From assembly GCF_022965805.1 (NCBI RefSeq), contig NC_133114.1, forward strand, positions 11,428,261 through 11,492,260: a stretch of DNA of 64,000 nucleotides, written 5' to 3'. Under the pieces are notes generated by a model that was not told the DNA's origin, did no database searches, and saw nothing but the letters and a program-made list of their open reading frames with translations. The position numbers and the translations under genes are program-made. This DNA comes from Primulina eburnea (lineage: Eukaryota > Streptophyta > Magnoliopsida > Lamiales > Gesneriaceae). Positions 34,855-48,460 of the stretch are shown here, one piece after another (the stretch's first letter is position 1; each line of letters begins with the position of its first letter).

Positions 34855-36100
34855 TTAAATCTTACCGAACAACTCCGGGTAGCGAAGTCTCATATCTGCT
34901 TCGGACTCCCAAGTGGCCTCTTCCACCGATTGGTTCAGCCACTGGACTTTGACTAGCTTAGTCACTTTGTTCCGGAGCTTACCCTCTTGCCTGTCTAGGA
35001 TTTGGACTGGTTTTTCCTCATACGACAAGTCTGGAGTCAACTGGAACGGCTCATAACTCAGAATGTGCGAAAGATTAGCCAGATATTTCCTCAGCATCGA
35101 GACGTGGAACACATTGTGTACCCCGGCAAGATCCGGCGGAAGGGCTACACGATAGGCTAATGTCCCGACTCTGTCCAAAATCTCGAACGGTCCAATAAAC
35201 CTCGGACTCAATTTGCCTCTTTTTCCAAATCTCATAACACCCTTCATGGGTGCTATCTTTATAAAAACGTGATATCCTACGGCAAACTCGAGATCTCTTC
35301 TCCTTTTATCGGCATAGCTCTTTCGACGGCTTTGGGCAGTCTTCATTCTGTCACGAATCTTGACCACCACGTCTGCAGTCTGCTGAACTATCTCTGGACC
35401 GAGTTCCGCTCTCTCACCAACTTCATCCCAATGAACTGGTGATCTGCACTTCCTCCCGTACAATGCCTCATAGGGAGCCATACCAATAGATGCTAGGAAG
35501 CTGTTGTTATATGTGAACTCCACGAAAGGTAGTCTAGACTCCCAAGTTCCTTGAAAATCAATAATGCAGGCTCTCAGAAAATCCTCTAAAATCTGAATCA
35601 CTCGCTCAGACTGACCATCTGTCTGCGGGTGAAAAGCTGTACTGAAAAGCAACTTTATCCCCATGGCTGCATGTAAGCTCTTCCAGAAGGACGACGTAAA
35701 CCTTGGGTCCCTGTCGGGCACAATTGAAACTGGGAATCCATGGAAACGAACGATCTCCCTGAGATAAAGCTCCGCATACTGCGTCATGGAGAAATTCGTC
35801 TTCACTGGTAGAAAATGCGCTGATTTAGTGAGTCGGTCCACTATAACCCAAATTGAATTCGATCCTTTGACTGATCTCGGCAACCCAACCACAAAATCCA
35901 TAGTAATGTTCTCCCACTTCCACTCGGGAATGGGGAGTGGCATAACCAATCCTGCTGGCCTCTGATGTTCAGATTTTACTTGCTGGCAGGTGAGACATTC
36001 TGATACAAATCTACGGATGTCTCTCTTCATCCCTGGCCACCAATACAATAACTGTAGGTCTTTGTAAATCTTGGTGCCTCCTGGGTGAATGGAATACGGA
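34855..36100 (-). pseudogene. pol: Element B integrase and chromodomain-like tail
   Basis: An open frame of about 397 residues (36048-34855) from YWWPGMKRDIRRF. It has the integrase CX2C (CLTCQQ), the catalytic core (VDRLTKSAHF, then PDRDPRF where SDRDPRF is usual, then HPQTDGQSE) and a tail ending EEATWESEADMR. This is the best-preserved part of B. Element C cut the frame at 36100/44727, so it lacks its upstream pol and cannot be made as a polyprotein. Confidence 0.88.
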
Positions 36101-38003
36101 TGTGGGGACCCGGGCTCTAACTTTTTCTTTGGGATTCAATGGATCGTTAATATAAAAGTAGGTCAAATTTTCGCTTTTCAACATTAAATCTAATGTATAT
36201 AAACAAACATAAATTCTTTATTTAAATTACAAACATAATGTACAAACATAACGTACAACATGTCTTGTCCATCCATACTCAACAAACTAGTAATTAAATA
36301 CAGTACATGCCAAAGGTACAACTACTAGTCCTTCTGCTAAGCCCGAGATCACCACGCTATGTCCACCTCTCATCCTCTGCGTGACCCAGATCCTGCCCCA
36401 CCTGTTGTTATGCACACATATAGACATAACAACAGCCGGAAACTCCGGTGAGAACAAATCCCAGTATAAACATGTATACATGCATATAATCAATTAAACA
36501 TGAAACATGCTATCATGAATGACATCATATGCACATGCAATGCAATGCGAATCAAACCATGTCTGGACTCGACTCGACTAGAACTCTAGGGATCCCGGTG
36601 TGAATAAGACATCAATGGCTGTCACCTACCCTCCACTCGGGGTGACTGTACGTCTTATTCCTAGACTTCGGTCTGAGCTGTATCAACGGCTGCAATAGGA
36701 GTCGTAGCTGCTCCTAAGCTGAGATACACCGAACATCTAGATATTTGACAATGGCTGTCAAAGACTCTCCTATCTTAGATGCAATGAACATCAATCTGTA
36801 AACAAAGTATAATCATATTCATATCTGAATATCACGATGATCATACATGCTTGAATACAATTCTGAAATCACAGCATAAACATGTTACAAGATTGAATAT
36901 AATTCTATAAACAATTCATAAATATGTTACAATACATACAACAATTCTAGTATGTGGTTTTGGTTGGGAACTCAAATAATATCTTATTTGAGTTGTGGCT
37001 TCCCAAACAAACATGGCTTATACCTTTCTTGTCGTAGGAATCAATCGAAGTCTCGAAGTTGATATCAAGTCTGTCAATCAAATCTGAAAGAGATACATTG
37101 ATACATTTTCTATCAATCTCTAATCTCAATCAACACATATTCAATTAAATACTTGATCTCGGTATCATTTCAACTGCACAATCTCCATATTAAACAATCT
37201 ACATCAATTCCCCCGATTCATAACTGATAATGGTATAAATCTGATACCATATCCCAGTCAATTCAATTCTGAAATTCATAATAATTCTATACAATGTCCG
37301 TTCTTAAATCCGCTTACAATTATACGATGTCTCACATGTCAGAAACAACATATATGAATCATATCTGATTCTTTCAACATCATAATTTCAAGACATGATA
37401 AAACATAGTAAAACTTACGTCCACGTGTAGCCTACAACGATAGGAACACGGTACCGAAGTCGGATTTTAAATCTAACGGACGGATTGCAAAATACCGGCG
37501 CAAGGATTCCCAAAAACCTTCGGAGCTTTTCCCTTTTCTGATTCTTATCAATTTCTGAGGGAAAATCGTTTATATATACTCCACTTGCAAGTATAAGAAA
37601 CGTGGCTCATTCTTGCCAAATCTCGCTGGCGCTCGGGCGGTCGAAACTTACCGCCCGGGCGCGAGCTCGGCGCTCGGGCGGTCAAGTTCTACCGCCCGGG
37701 CGCGGAAAGTTCTGCCCGCGCCACACTTTCTGCCCGAACATAATTGTATTGAGCATTGGCGCTCGGGCGGTCACTTTCTACCGCTCGGGCGCCACTAGCT
37801 CTGCCCGAAACTTGTGTAATGCAAAAGCTTTGCCCACTCTGGTCTCAATATGGTCCGATTAAAATCACATCAATTAAAATTCCATAATTCCGGATTAATA
37901 GAGTCAAAATCTTGGCATTTCATAGTGCTTTTCATGACATGATATGCATTCTCATATTTTCGAATATCGCGTCAATGAGGATTATGAATTCTCAGGCCTT
38001 ACA
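36101..38003 (-). repeat. 3' LTR of element C
   Basis: 1903 bp; on the - strand TGTAAGGCCTGAG to CCCCACA. It has a TATA-like run at 37571-37578 and a palindrome array at 37629-37792. Confidence 0.94.
37629..37792 (-). repeat. GCGCTCGGGCGGT/ACCGCCCGGGCGC hairpin array, C 3' LTR
   Basis: Three inverted-repeat units, each with 13-bp arms and a loop of about 8 bp. The array edge is 50 bp from the TATATATA at 37571-37578. Confidence 0.9.
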
Positions 38004-38018
38004 TTTCTCCCCCTCTAA
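38004..38018 (-). promoter_or_regulatory. Polypurine tract of element C
   Basis: On the - strand TTAGAGGGGGAGAAA directly precedes the LTR. Confidence 0.9.
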
Positions 38019-38103
38019 GAAATGATTTCGCCCTCGAAATCTCGGACAATCACTCAAATCATGCATAAGAAGTAATATAATCAAGACTGAAAAATTACTT
38101 ACA

Positions 38104-41100
38104 TTAAGTAAATAACTCGGGATGTTTCTGTCGCATATCTGCCTCTGTTTCCCAAGTCGCTTCTTCTATTCCATGTCGACTCCATTGGACTTTCACAAGA
38201 GGAATAATCTTTGTTCTGAGCTTCTTTTCCTTCCGATCAAGAATCTGTATCGGTTGTTCAACATAGCTCAAGGTCTGATCAAGCTCCGCTTCGTCAGGCT
38301 GAATGACATGAGAAATATCTGGCATGTATCTACGCAACATTGATACATGAAAAACGTCATGTATTCCAGATAGAGAAGGAGGAAGAGCCAGTCGATATGC
38401 TCGATCGCCAATCTTCTCTAGGATCTCGTAAGGACCGACGTATCTAGGAGACAACTTTCCACGCTTGCCAAATCTGACAACGCCTCTGAATGGAGAAATC
38501 TTTAAAAATACTCTGTCTCCTTGCCCGAATACCAACGGTCTACGTCTGACATTGGCGTATTTGGCTTGCTTATCTTGTGTCGTCTTCATTCTTTTCTGAA
38601 TGACTTTTACCTTCTCAGTCATGTCACGAATCATATCCGGCCCAAGTTCTGGTACCTCGGAGATGTCATCCCAGTATAGCGGAGATCTGCACTTCTTGCC
38701 ATATAACGCTTCAAACGGTGCCATCTCAATGCTCGTCTGGTAGCTATTATTGTAAGAGAATTCGCAAAGAGGTAGAGAATCTTGCCAACTAGTGCCAAAA
38801 TCTAGCACTACTGCTCTCAACATATCCTCTAAAGTCTGGATAGTCCGCTCTGATTGTCCGTCTGTCTGAGGATGGTAAGCAGTACTCAGGTGTAATGTCG
38901 TACCTAAAGCCTGCTGTAGACTGTGCCAAAAGTGAGAAGTGAATCGTGCATCACGATCTGATACGATAGACTTCGGCACACCATGCAATCTGACTACTTC
39001 TCGAACATATATCTCCGCCATCTGATCATGTCGATATGTCATTCTGTACGGGATGAAACAAGCTGATTTGGTCAATCTGTCAATAACGACCCAAACCGCA
39101 TCACAACCACGGGAAGATCGGGGTAACTTTGTCACAAAATCCTTGGAAATGTGGTCCCATTTCCATTCTGGAATTGCTAAACTCTGAAGTAACCCTCCGG
39201 GCTTCTTCCTCTCGGCCTTCACCTGTTGGCAGTTCAAGCATTTAGACACATATTCTGCGATGTCTGACTTCATCTGCTTTCACCTGTTGGCGTACAAAAC
39301 ATGATCACGCACCTGATATTCTGACAAATGCCCTACTCTGACCATCTGAATTGATCTTTTTACATTCTGATCGGTTCTTTGTGCTTCTTTAATCTTCATG
39401 ATCAAATCTGGCTCAACTTGAATAGCAGCAAGTCGTAGTGGCCTTCTATCTGTATAAAATTCTAATCCAGAGAAACAGCAATTCTCAACTAGCTTTGTAA
39501 CACCCATCGTTGATAAGGATAAGGAGCAAACCTTTCGACTTAAGGCGTCTGCTGCATTTGACTTCCCTGGATAATATTTGATCTCACAATCAAAGTCTTT
39601 TAACAGATCAAGCCATCTACGCTGCCTCATGTTCAACTCTGACTGAGAAAACAAGTATTTTATGCTTTTATGGTCTGAATAGATCTCAAATTTCTCGCCA
39701 TAAAGATAATGACGCCAGATCTTTAGTGCAAATACGATAGCCGCCAATTCAAGATCATGAATGGGGTATCGAGTCTCGTGAGTCTTCAGCTGTCTTGAGG
39801 CATATGCGACCACATGACCTCGCTGCATAAGAACACATCCCAACCCTCTGTGAGAGGCATCACAATATACAACGAAATCACCCGTACCTGAAAGAATCAT
39901 CAAGACAGGTGCACTGGTCAGCCTCTTCTTCAATTCTAGAAAGCTAGACTCACACTCCTCAGACCATAAGAATGGCGCATTCTTCTGTGTCAATTGTGTG
40001 ATTGGCTTGGCAATACGGGAGAAGTCTTGGATGAATCATCTATAGTATCCTGCTAGACCCATGAAACTGCGTATTTCTGGCACAGAAGTCGGTCTCGGCC
40101 AATTGATCACAGCTTCCACTTTACTCGGATCTACCGAAATACCATCTCCAGATATGATATGTCCCAAAAAGACAACTCGATTCAACCAAAACTCACACTT
40201 TGACAATTTGGCATACAATCTCTCATTTCTCAGTGTCTGCAACACAATTCTGAGATGTTCTGCATGCTCAATCCTATTCTTAGAATACACCAGAATATCA
40301 TCGATAAAGACAATAACAAAATCATCCAAATACCTCTGAAAGATTTGATTCATCAAGCCCATAAATACCGCCGGAGCATTTGTTAAACCAAAAGTCATGA
40401 CAATAAATTCGTAATGCCCATACCTGGTTCGAAATGCTGTCTTTGGTATGTCTACATCTCGAACTCTGAGCTGATGATATCCGGATTGCAAATCAATCTT
40501 GGAATAAACAAAGGATCCCTGCAACTGATCAAATAAATCATCAATTCTAGGCAAAGGATACTTATTCTTTATTGTTGCCTTATTCAGTTGCCTGTAATCG
40601 ATACATAACCGCATCGACCCATCTTTCTTCCGCACAAAAAGTACCGGAGCGCCCCAAGGAGATACACTAGGTCTGATATATCCCTTGGCTAGAAGATCTT
40701 CCAACTGTGTTTTTAATTCTTTCAACTCTATCGGCGCCATCCTATTCGGAGCTCTCGAAATAGGAGTGGTACCTGGAATCAAATCAATACTAAAATCGAC
40801 CTCTCGCAATGGAGGTAACCCTGGAATCTCCTCTGGAAACACATCTGCAAATTCCCGTACTACTGGAAAATCTGCCAATGTAGGGCTAGATTTCTGAACA
40901 TCTACAGCATACACAAGGAATCCATCTGCTCCTTTCTGCAACAACTTATTCATAGACAAAGCCGAAATCAAGGGAATCTGAGATCTGGAACCCTTACCGT
41001 AGAATTTCCACTCTTCTACCATTTCTGGTCTGAATCTGACAATCTTGTGGAAACAATCCACGGTAGCTCTGTACTTTGTTAACATATCAATTCCAACAAT

Positions 41101-42515
41101 ACAATCAAAGTCAGCTAGCCCAAGTACAATGCAATCTAGATCAAGTTCATGACCCTCAAACTGTAAGATGCAATGTCTAACCGTAGTCACCGATATCAAA
41201 CCACTTCCTAACGGAGAAGTAATCGACACGACATCTAACAACGACTCAACAGGCAAAGAATGCAATAATGCAAATTGTTCCGAAATGAATGTATGCGATG
41301 CACCCGTATCTATCAATATATAAGCAGGATAACCGCAAAGGAAACAGTTACCTGCAATGACATCATCTGGGGCATCCTGTGCTTGCTCCTCTGTCAACGC
41401 AAACACTTGAGCCTGTTGTCGGGTCGGCTGGCTCCCGGTCTGACCACCTCTGGCTCGAGGCTGAGTCTCTGCAGGTGGCGGCTGAAAAGAGTGAACAGAT
41501 GAAGCTTGCCTCTCAGGCTGAGTCACTGAGGCAGACGACCCTGCAGCCTGAAATCTCGATGTACCACTTCTCTGAGGACAGACCTTGGCATAATGCCCCG
41601 GTTGCTTGCATATGTTACATCTGCCCACTACACCCTGGCACTGTTCTGTGGCATGCTTACCTCCACACGTACTGCAATATCCACTCATCGCTTCTAAACT
41701 CTGGCCAAGACCTCTCTGTGTTGACCCGCTGGAGCTCGATGAACTGCTCCCTGCCCTCTTAAACTGCTTCCCTTTCGCCTTCAGCTGATCCTTTCGCCCA
41801 CTACTGCTACCACCGCTCTCAAATCGAGGAGGAGGAGTTTGGGATGGAGGTAATGGCGGTCTCGGACTCGGAGCAACATACGGAACACTCCGTTGCCTAA
41901 GCAATCCTGCTTCTGCTCCTTTGGCACAGTTCAATGCTTCAGCGAAATTATTGGGTCTCCCAGTATTAACCAATGTAAAGACATCAGGATTTAAGCCGTT
42001 TATAAACTGATCTGCCACGGCCTCATCATTACCTGAAACGTGAGGTGCAAAGCGAAGCAAAGAAGAAAATTTAGCAACGTACTCTTCAATGTTCAATTGC
42101 CCTTGCCTCAGGTTTGCAAATTCAGCGCCTTTATCTTTACGGTGGATACAGGAAAGAATCGCTGATAGAACTCCGTCTTGAATGCTTTCCATGTAACCTC
42201 GGTGCCACGTTGTTCTAGTGCTCTCCTTATATTCACCCACCAATACTTAGCCACGTCTTGCAGTTGATGGCCAATGAGTTTCACTCGCTTCTCGTCACTA
42301 TATTCCAGAGACTCGAATAACATCTCGATATCCTCCAACCAACTTTCACATTCAATTGCATGTTCTGTACCTTTTAAGGTTGGTGGTCGGAATGACTGGA
42401 ATCGCTTTAATAGAGTCTCCATGGGCGTAGCAGTGACATCCATCGTATCACCAGATGTGCTACCCTGTTCTGGTACTGGTGGTCGTAAAGGAACGGCTGC
42501 TCTTCTAGGAGGCAT
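38104..42515 (-). pseudogene. gag-pol: Element C gag-pol, lightly damaged
   Basis: It starts at ATG 42515 (MPPRR). The gag core is followed by a frameshift near 42140 (one base lost after FFPVS). Two zinc knuckles follow ([27 protein letters not shown]), then protease (LIDTGAS near 41310), RT with FIDD near 40305, a TGA at 40033-40035 just after LAGYYR, RNase H, and a deletion of roughly 120 bp near 39280 that removes the integrase N-terminus. Integrase core and EEATWE tail are intact to the stop at 38104. Three lesions against near-identical LTRs suggest that it was moved in trans or broken soon after insertion. Confidence 0.9.
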
Positions 42516-42758
42516 GAATCTGCTATACAAACAGTTTAGTATACAATCTATACTATTGTCTCAGCCCTCCTCTGATCATTTACCTCTGATCCAGAATCGG
42601 TTCTGATTCAGTCTTAACCAATACATGCTGCAATCAACTCACATAACATAACACGTAATAGAGAAAGCAACAAATCATGATATGCTAGCATGATATAAAC
42701 AAGGAAGATGACTCGATCTACCCCGCTCATTCTACTCTATCTCAATCTACAAAACCTG
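42516..42758 (-). other. Leader of element C
   Basis: Noncoding leader between primer site and gag, with the shared GAGCGGGGTAGA motif. Confidence 0.7.
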
Positions 42759-42770
42759 GCTCTGATACCA
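42759..42770 (-). promoter_or_regulatory. Primer binding site of element C
   Basis: On the - strand TGGTATCAGAGC, 5 bp from the LTR. Confidence 0.92.
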
Positions 42771-42775
42771 CCTGT

Positions 42776-44721
42776 TGTGGGGACCCGGGCTCTAACTTTT
42801 TCTTTGGGATTCAATGGATCGTTAATATAAAAGTGGGTCAAATTTTCGCTTTTCAACATTAAATCTAATGTATATAAACAAACATAAATTATTTATTTAA
42901 ATTACAAACATAATGTACAAATATAACGTACAACATGTCTTGTCCATCCATACTCAACAAACTAGTAATTAAATGCAGTACATGCCAAAGGTACAACTAC
43001 TAGTCCTTCTGCTAAGCCCGAGATCACCACGCTATGTCCACCTCTCATCCTCTGTGTGACCCAGATCCTGCCCCACCTGTTATGCACACATACAGACATA
43101 ACAACAGCCGGAAACTCCGGTGAGAACAAATCCCAGTATAAACATGTATACATGCATATAATAAATTAAACATGAAACATGCTATCATGAATGACATCAT
43201 ATGCACATGCAATGCAATGCGAATCAAACCATGTCTGGACTCGACTCGACTAGAACTCTAGGGATCCCGGTGTGAATAAGACATCAATGGCTGTCACCTA
43301 CCCTCCACTCGGGGTGACTGTACGTCTTATTCCTAGACTTCGGTCTGAGCTGTATCAACGGCTGCAATAGGAGTCGAAGCTGCTCCTAAGCTGAGATACA
43401 CCGAACATCTAGATATTTGACAATGGCTGTCAAAGACTCTCCTATCTTAGATGCAATGAACATCAATCTGTAAACAAAGTATAATCATATTCATATCTGA
43501 ATATCACGATGATCATACATGCTTGAATACAATTCTGAAATCACAGCATAAACATGTTACAAGATTGAATATAATTCTATAAACAATTCATAAATATGTT
43601 ACAATACATACAACAATTCTAGTATGTGGTTTTGGTTGGGAACTCAAATAATATCTTATTTGAGTTGTGGCTTCCCAAACAAACATGGCTTATACCTTTC
43701 TTGTCGTAGGAATCAATCGAAGTCTCGAAGTTGATATCAAGTCTGTCAATCAAATCTGAAAGAGATACATTGATACATTTTCTATCAATCTCTAATCTCA
43801 ATCAACACATATTCAATTAAATACTTGATCTCGGTATCATTTCAACTGCACAATCTCCATATTAAACAATCTACATCAATTCCCCCGATTCATAACTGAT
43901 AATGGTATAAATCTGATACCATATCCCAGTCAATTCAATTCTGAAATTCATAATAATTCTATACAGTGTCCGTTCTTAAATCCGCTTACAATTATACGAT
44001 GTCTCACATGTCAGAAACAACATATATGAATCATATCTGATTCTTTCAACATCATAATTTCAAGACATGACAAAACATAGTAATACTTACGTCCACGTGT
44101 AGCCTACAATGATAGGAACACGGTACCGAAGTCGGATTTTAAATCTAACGGACGGATTGCAAAATACCGGCGCAAGGATTCCCAAAAACCTTCGGAGCTT
44201 TTCCCTTTTCTGATTCTTATCAATTTCTGAGGGAAAATCGTTTATATATACTCCACTTGCATGTATAAGAAACGTGGCTCATTCTTGCCAAATCTCGCTG
44301 GCGCTCGGGCGGTCGAAACTTACCGCCCGGGCGCGAGCTCGACGCTCGGGCGGTCAAATTCTACCGCCCGGGCGCGGAAAGTTCTGCCCGCGATGTTTGA
44401 TTCTGGCGCTCGGGCGGTCATAAATTACCGCCTGGGCGCCACACTTTCTGCCCTAACATAATTGTATTGAGCATTGGCGCTCGGGCGGTCACTTTCTACC
44501 ACTCGGGCGCCACTAGCTCTGCCCGAAACTTGTGTAATGCAAAAGCTTTGCCCACTCTGGTCTCAATATGGTCCGATTAAAATCACATCAATTAAAATTC
44601 CATAATTCCGGATTAATAGAGTCAAAATCTTGGCATTTCATAGTGCTTTTCATGACATGATATGCATTCTCATATTTTCGAATATCGCGTCAATGAGGAT
44701 TATGAATTCTCAGGCCTTACA
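42776..44721 (-). repeat. 5' LTR of element C
   Basis: 1946 bp. It is 43 bp longer overall than the 3' copy, mainly through one extra palindrome unit near 44390-44450. Confidence 0.94.
44301..44511 (-). repeat. GCGCTCGGGCGGT/ACCGCCCGGGCGC hairpin array, C 5' LTR
   Basis: Four units. The edge is 50 bp from the TATATATA at 44243-44250. Confidence 0.9.
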
Positions 44722-44726
44722 ACGGA

Positions 44727-46456
44727 GATGCGTGTGCCTCTGTCAAAATATCATGTTTGATCGAATCAGCACTAGGCACCCACATTCTATCTCTGTACCT
44801 CACAATACCATCTGACACGGTGTAGAGAACACTGCCCTTAGCTTCATCTTTCAGTCTCCATTTCTGTAACTGCTCATCTGAAGACTGACCTGCTCGGATA
44901 CTGTCTAGCAAACCAGATTTGACTGTCAAATTAGACAGTCTAGGAGCTCTGCCCTCACGATAAATCTCTAGGTCAAACTTCTGAATCTCCGACTGAACCG
45001 GTCCCTGAGCTGACAACTGCGCAACAACTGCCACTTTTCTGCTCAGAGCGTTCGCGACAACATTAGCCTTCCCCGGATGGTAGCTAATTTCGCAATCGTA
45101 ATCTTTCACAAGTTCCAACCACCGTCTCTATCTCATATTCAACTCTTTCTACGTGAATAAATATTTGAGACTCTTATGATCGGTGAAAATCTGGCATTTC
45201 TCGCCGTATAGATAGTGTCTCCAAATTTTCAGTGCGAAGACAACGGCGGCTAACTCAAGATCGTGCGTCGGGTAGTTCTTCTCGTGCACTTTCAACTGCC
45301 TGGAGGCATAAGCTATGACCCGACCTTGCTGCATCAATACTGCGCCTAACCCGAGCTTAGATGCATCGGTATATAACACAAATTCTCCTTGCCCGGACGA
45401 CATGGCTAGCACTGGCGCTGAAATAAGAGCTTGCTTCAAGGTGTCAAAGCTCTTCTGGCATTCCTCACTCTACACAAACTTATTATTTTTCTTGGTCAGT
45501 GAAGTGAGTGGCACTGCTATGGACGAAAATCCCTTAATGAACTTACCGTAGTAGCCTGCTAAACCCAAAAAGTTGTGGATTTCTGATGCATTATTTGGCT
45601 CAACCCATTCCTTAACGGCTGCTACCTTCACTGGGCTCACCTCAACACCACTACTTGATACTATATGCCCCAAAAATGCAACTTTCTGCAACCAAAACTC
45701 GCACTTACTAAACTTTGCAAACAACTTCCGGTTCTACAAGGTCTGTAAAACTGTCTTTAGGTGCTGGTTGTGCTCCTCATGGCTCTTCGAGTATACAAGA
45801 ATATCGTCAATGAACACTATGACGAACTTGTCGAGGAACGGCTGAAATACTCGGTTCATGAGGTCCATGAAAATAGATGGAGCATTTGTCAATCCAAATG
45901 GCATTACTAAGAACTCGTAATGCCCATATCTGGTTCTGAAGGCTGTCTTGTGAACATCTGCATCATATACCTTCAGCTGGTGATATCCTGATCGAAGATC
46001 TATATTAGAGAACACTGTAGATCCCTGCAATTGATCAAACAAGTCTTCGATCCTAGGAAGCGGGTACTTGTTCTTTACTGTTACCTTGTTCAGCTCACGG
46101 TAATCGATGCACAGTCTCATGCTCCCGTCTTTCTTTTTCACAAACAGTACTGGTGCGCCCCACGTTGAGAAACTAGGGCGAATGAATTCCTTGTCGAGAA
46201 GCTCCTGAATCTACTGTTTGAGTTCTAACATCTCAACTGGAGCTAATCGGTATGGTGCCTTAGAGATTGGCACTGTGCCTGGCACGAGATCAATCGCAAA
46301 CTCCACCTCTCTATCTGGTGGAAGGCCTGTGACGTCATCTGGAAAGACGTCTGGAAATTATTTGACTACAGGTACCTCTGATATATAGAAGGAGTGGGCA
46401 CGACAGGTGCTGAGATAACACTGGCCAAGAAAGCCTGACACCCCTTAGAAATTATC
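44727..46456 (-). pseudogene. pol: Element B RT and RNase H
   Basis: Tekay-type RT ([17 protein letters not shown] near 46140-46090, FIDD near 45806) and RNase H (about 45420-45040, ending DY-type SYHPGKANVVANALSRK). In-frame stops lie near 46374, 46213, 45734, 45466, 45146 and 45128; several are TAG where relatives have CAG or TGG. The piece ends at the D insertion (46456) and at the C insertion (44727). Confidence 0.85.
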
Positions 46457-46621
46457 TGTAATGCCCAAGAATTTGATTATAGTAATCTGAAATGATTTGG
46501 GTATGATTACCGTAATCTGGAATTAATCTGAAATGATTTATTAATTAATTACGGTAAATATAGACGGAATGGATCGGACCAAAACACATGAGAAAGGTGT
46601 GGATTGTGTGTGCAAAGAAAT

Positions 46622-46900
46622 GAGTTGGCGCACATGCGCGATGGAATGGAGCGCACATGCGCGAGCAGGGCAGAAGCCTGCGCGCACATGCGCGACTTCA
46701 CAGCGCGCACATGCGCGGAACGTCCAGAACCCTCGGCGCACATGCGCGGACGAATGGCGCGCATATGCGCGGAAATTCCAGAGCCCTCGACGCACATGCG
46801 CGGTAGAGTGTCGCGCATTTGCGCGAGGGAGTGCCGAGACACACGCGCTGAAGAATTGTGTCTTGCGCATATGCGCGAGACACAATCCGCGCATATGCGC
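46622..46900 (+). repeat. GCGCAYATGCGC palindrome array, D 5' LTR
   Basis: About ten copies of the 12-bp palindrome, the same motif as element A. The last copy ends 50 bp before TATATATA at 46951. Confidence 0.9.
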
Positions 46901-46950
46901 GAGACGTGCTGCATCAAGGAGCGGGACACGTTGCCTTATTCATGCATGGA

Positions 46951-46965
46951 TATATATATATATAT
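46951..46965 (+). promoter_or_regulatory. TATA-like run, D 5' LTR
   Basis: A TATATATATATATAT run at the standard distance from the palindromes; the partner copy is at 53291-53304. Confidence 0.6.
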
Positions 46966-48049
46966 GTATAGACATACGATAATTCTCAGAAAAAGAAAAA
47001 AAAAAGAACCGAGGAAGGAGCTCAAAGTTTTCTTTGAAAATTTCTATCGTGATTTACGAGCGATCAGTCCGTCAGATTTTAAATCCGACTTCGGTACCGA
47101 GTTCCTATCAACGTTTACTACAACTGGACGTAAGTTTTGCTACGTTTAGACATGTTTTGAATTTATGATATTGTCTAAATTGAATAGGATTTAGATATGA
47201 TGCTCTTGACATAGTAGACATCGTATATCTGAAGTCAGATTGAAGAACGGACTGTGTATGGAATTGTTATGAATTTTTAGAGTTTATTCGATTGTAATAT
47301 ACTGAATTGATATCAGAATCATGGTATTATTGATTTTGTGATACTGGGATTGATATCTGATTTGTACTGTATCACTGGATATATTGATATTAACCAGATT
47401 GGGAACGGATGAGTTGTTGACTTGTTGTATCAAGATTTTATTGCCGGGATTGCGGGATTGTACAGAATGGATATAGAATTTTGTGTTGATATTGATATTG
47501 ATTATGAATTTCTGTATTATATCTGTGATGTTGGGATTGACGGGGTTACTGAAATTGTATTGTCATACCGTCGAAACATCAGCGAATTGATATTGATCAG
47601 ACTCAATATTGATTGTGATTATATCGTGATATTGTCGATATGAATTGGATTGTGTCTTGATTCGATATTAATCAGAACAGGCTTTGAATTGAGCTGTAGA
47701 TTGACACAATCTATTCGATATTGTGAATTCAGATTGACATGGACAGACGTGAAATGGAGTCTTCGTCTTCGTCAGACCATGAAGACAAAGGTATAAGTCA
47801 ATGTGGTATTGGGAGATGGACTTGAGTCGGTTTAGACTCGGGTTTCCCGAAATCACATACTTTACTTTATTGCATTGATATTTGCATTGATTGATTGATA
47901 TACTTGTTTTCTTGAGTTATAGATTACAGGTATTAGAAGAGTAATCTTATGACAGAAGTGCCGTTAGTGGGGGGATTACCACGGGCACATTGCACGATGT
48001 CATAAGATGGTGTATTGGCGGATGTGCCAAAGACGGTCACTGGATGTTG

Positions 48050-48460
48050 GTTATCGATGTGGATAGATTGATAGCTTCTTCTATTACTGTTGGTTGATAT
48101 TATATCGATGTGGATAGATGTATTGCTTATTCTATTACTGTTGATTGATATTATATCGATGTGGATAGATTCATCGTTCCTTCTATTACTGTTAATCGAT
48201 GGTATATCGATGTGGATAGAATCGGACTTTGTTCTATTACTGGTAATCGATATCCTATCAATGTGGATAGAATCAAGGCTTGCTCTATTACTGTTAATCG
48301 ATAATATATCAATGTGGATAGAATCAGGGCTTCGTCTATTACTGTTAATCGATACTGTATCGGTGTGGATAGAACTGGAGTCTTTTCTATTACTGTTAAT
48401 CGATATTATATCGGCGTGGATAGAACTGGAGTCTTTTCTATTACTGTTAGTCGATATATG
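48050..48460 (+). repeat. 51-bp minisatellite, D 5' LTR
   Basis: About eight units of CTATTACTGTTAATCGATA-type sequence followed by ATCGATGTGGATAGA. The period of 51 leaves all three frames in phase and creates long leucine-rich shadow frames. Confidence 0.9.

Larger units (their letters stand above)
36101..44721 (-). mobile_element. Element C: Tekay/Del-type element, nearly complete
   Basis: LTRs at 36101-38003 and 42776-44721, perfect TSD ACGGA (36096-36100 and 44722-44726), primer site and purine tract all present. Gag-pol is almost whole but has a frameshift, a stop and a deletion. The LTRs are very similar apart from one extra palindrome unit in the 5' copy. It is inserted in B between RNase H and integrase. 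Confidence 0.94.

Noticed and set aside
46569..47149. Arg/His/Cys-rich frames with repeating HMR and RICA words (also 52885-53311, 16722-17084, 23828-24165 and 29769-30106)
   Set aside because: They are translations of the CpG palindrome arrays in several frames and on both strands; no family, start context or conservation supports a protein.
48050..48460. CRISPR-like array
   Set aside because: Units are contiguous repeats without unique spacers, in a plant LTR; simple minisatellite.
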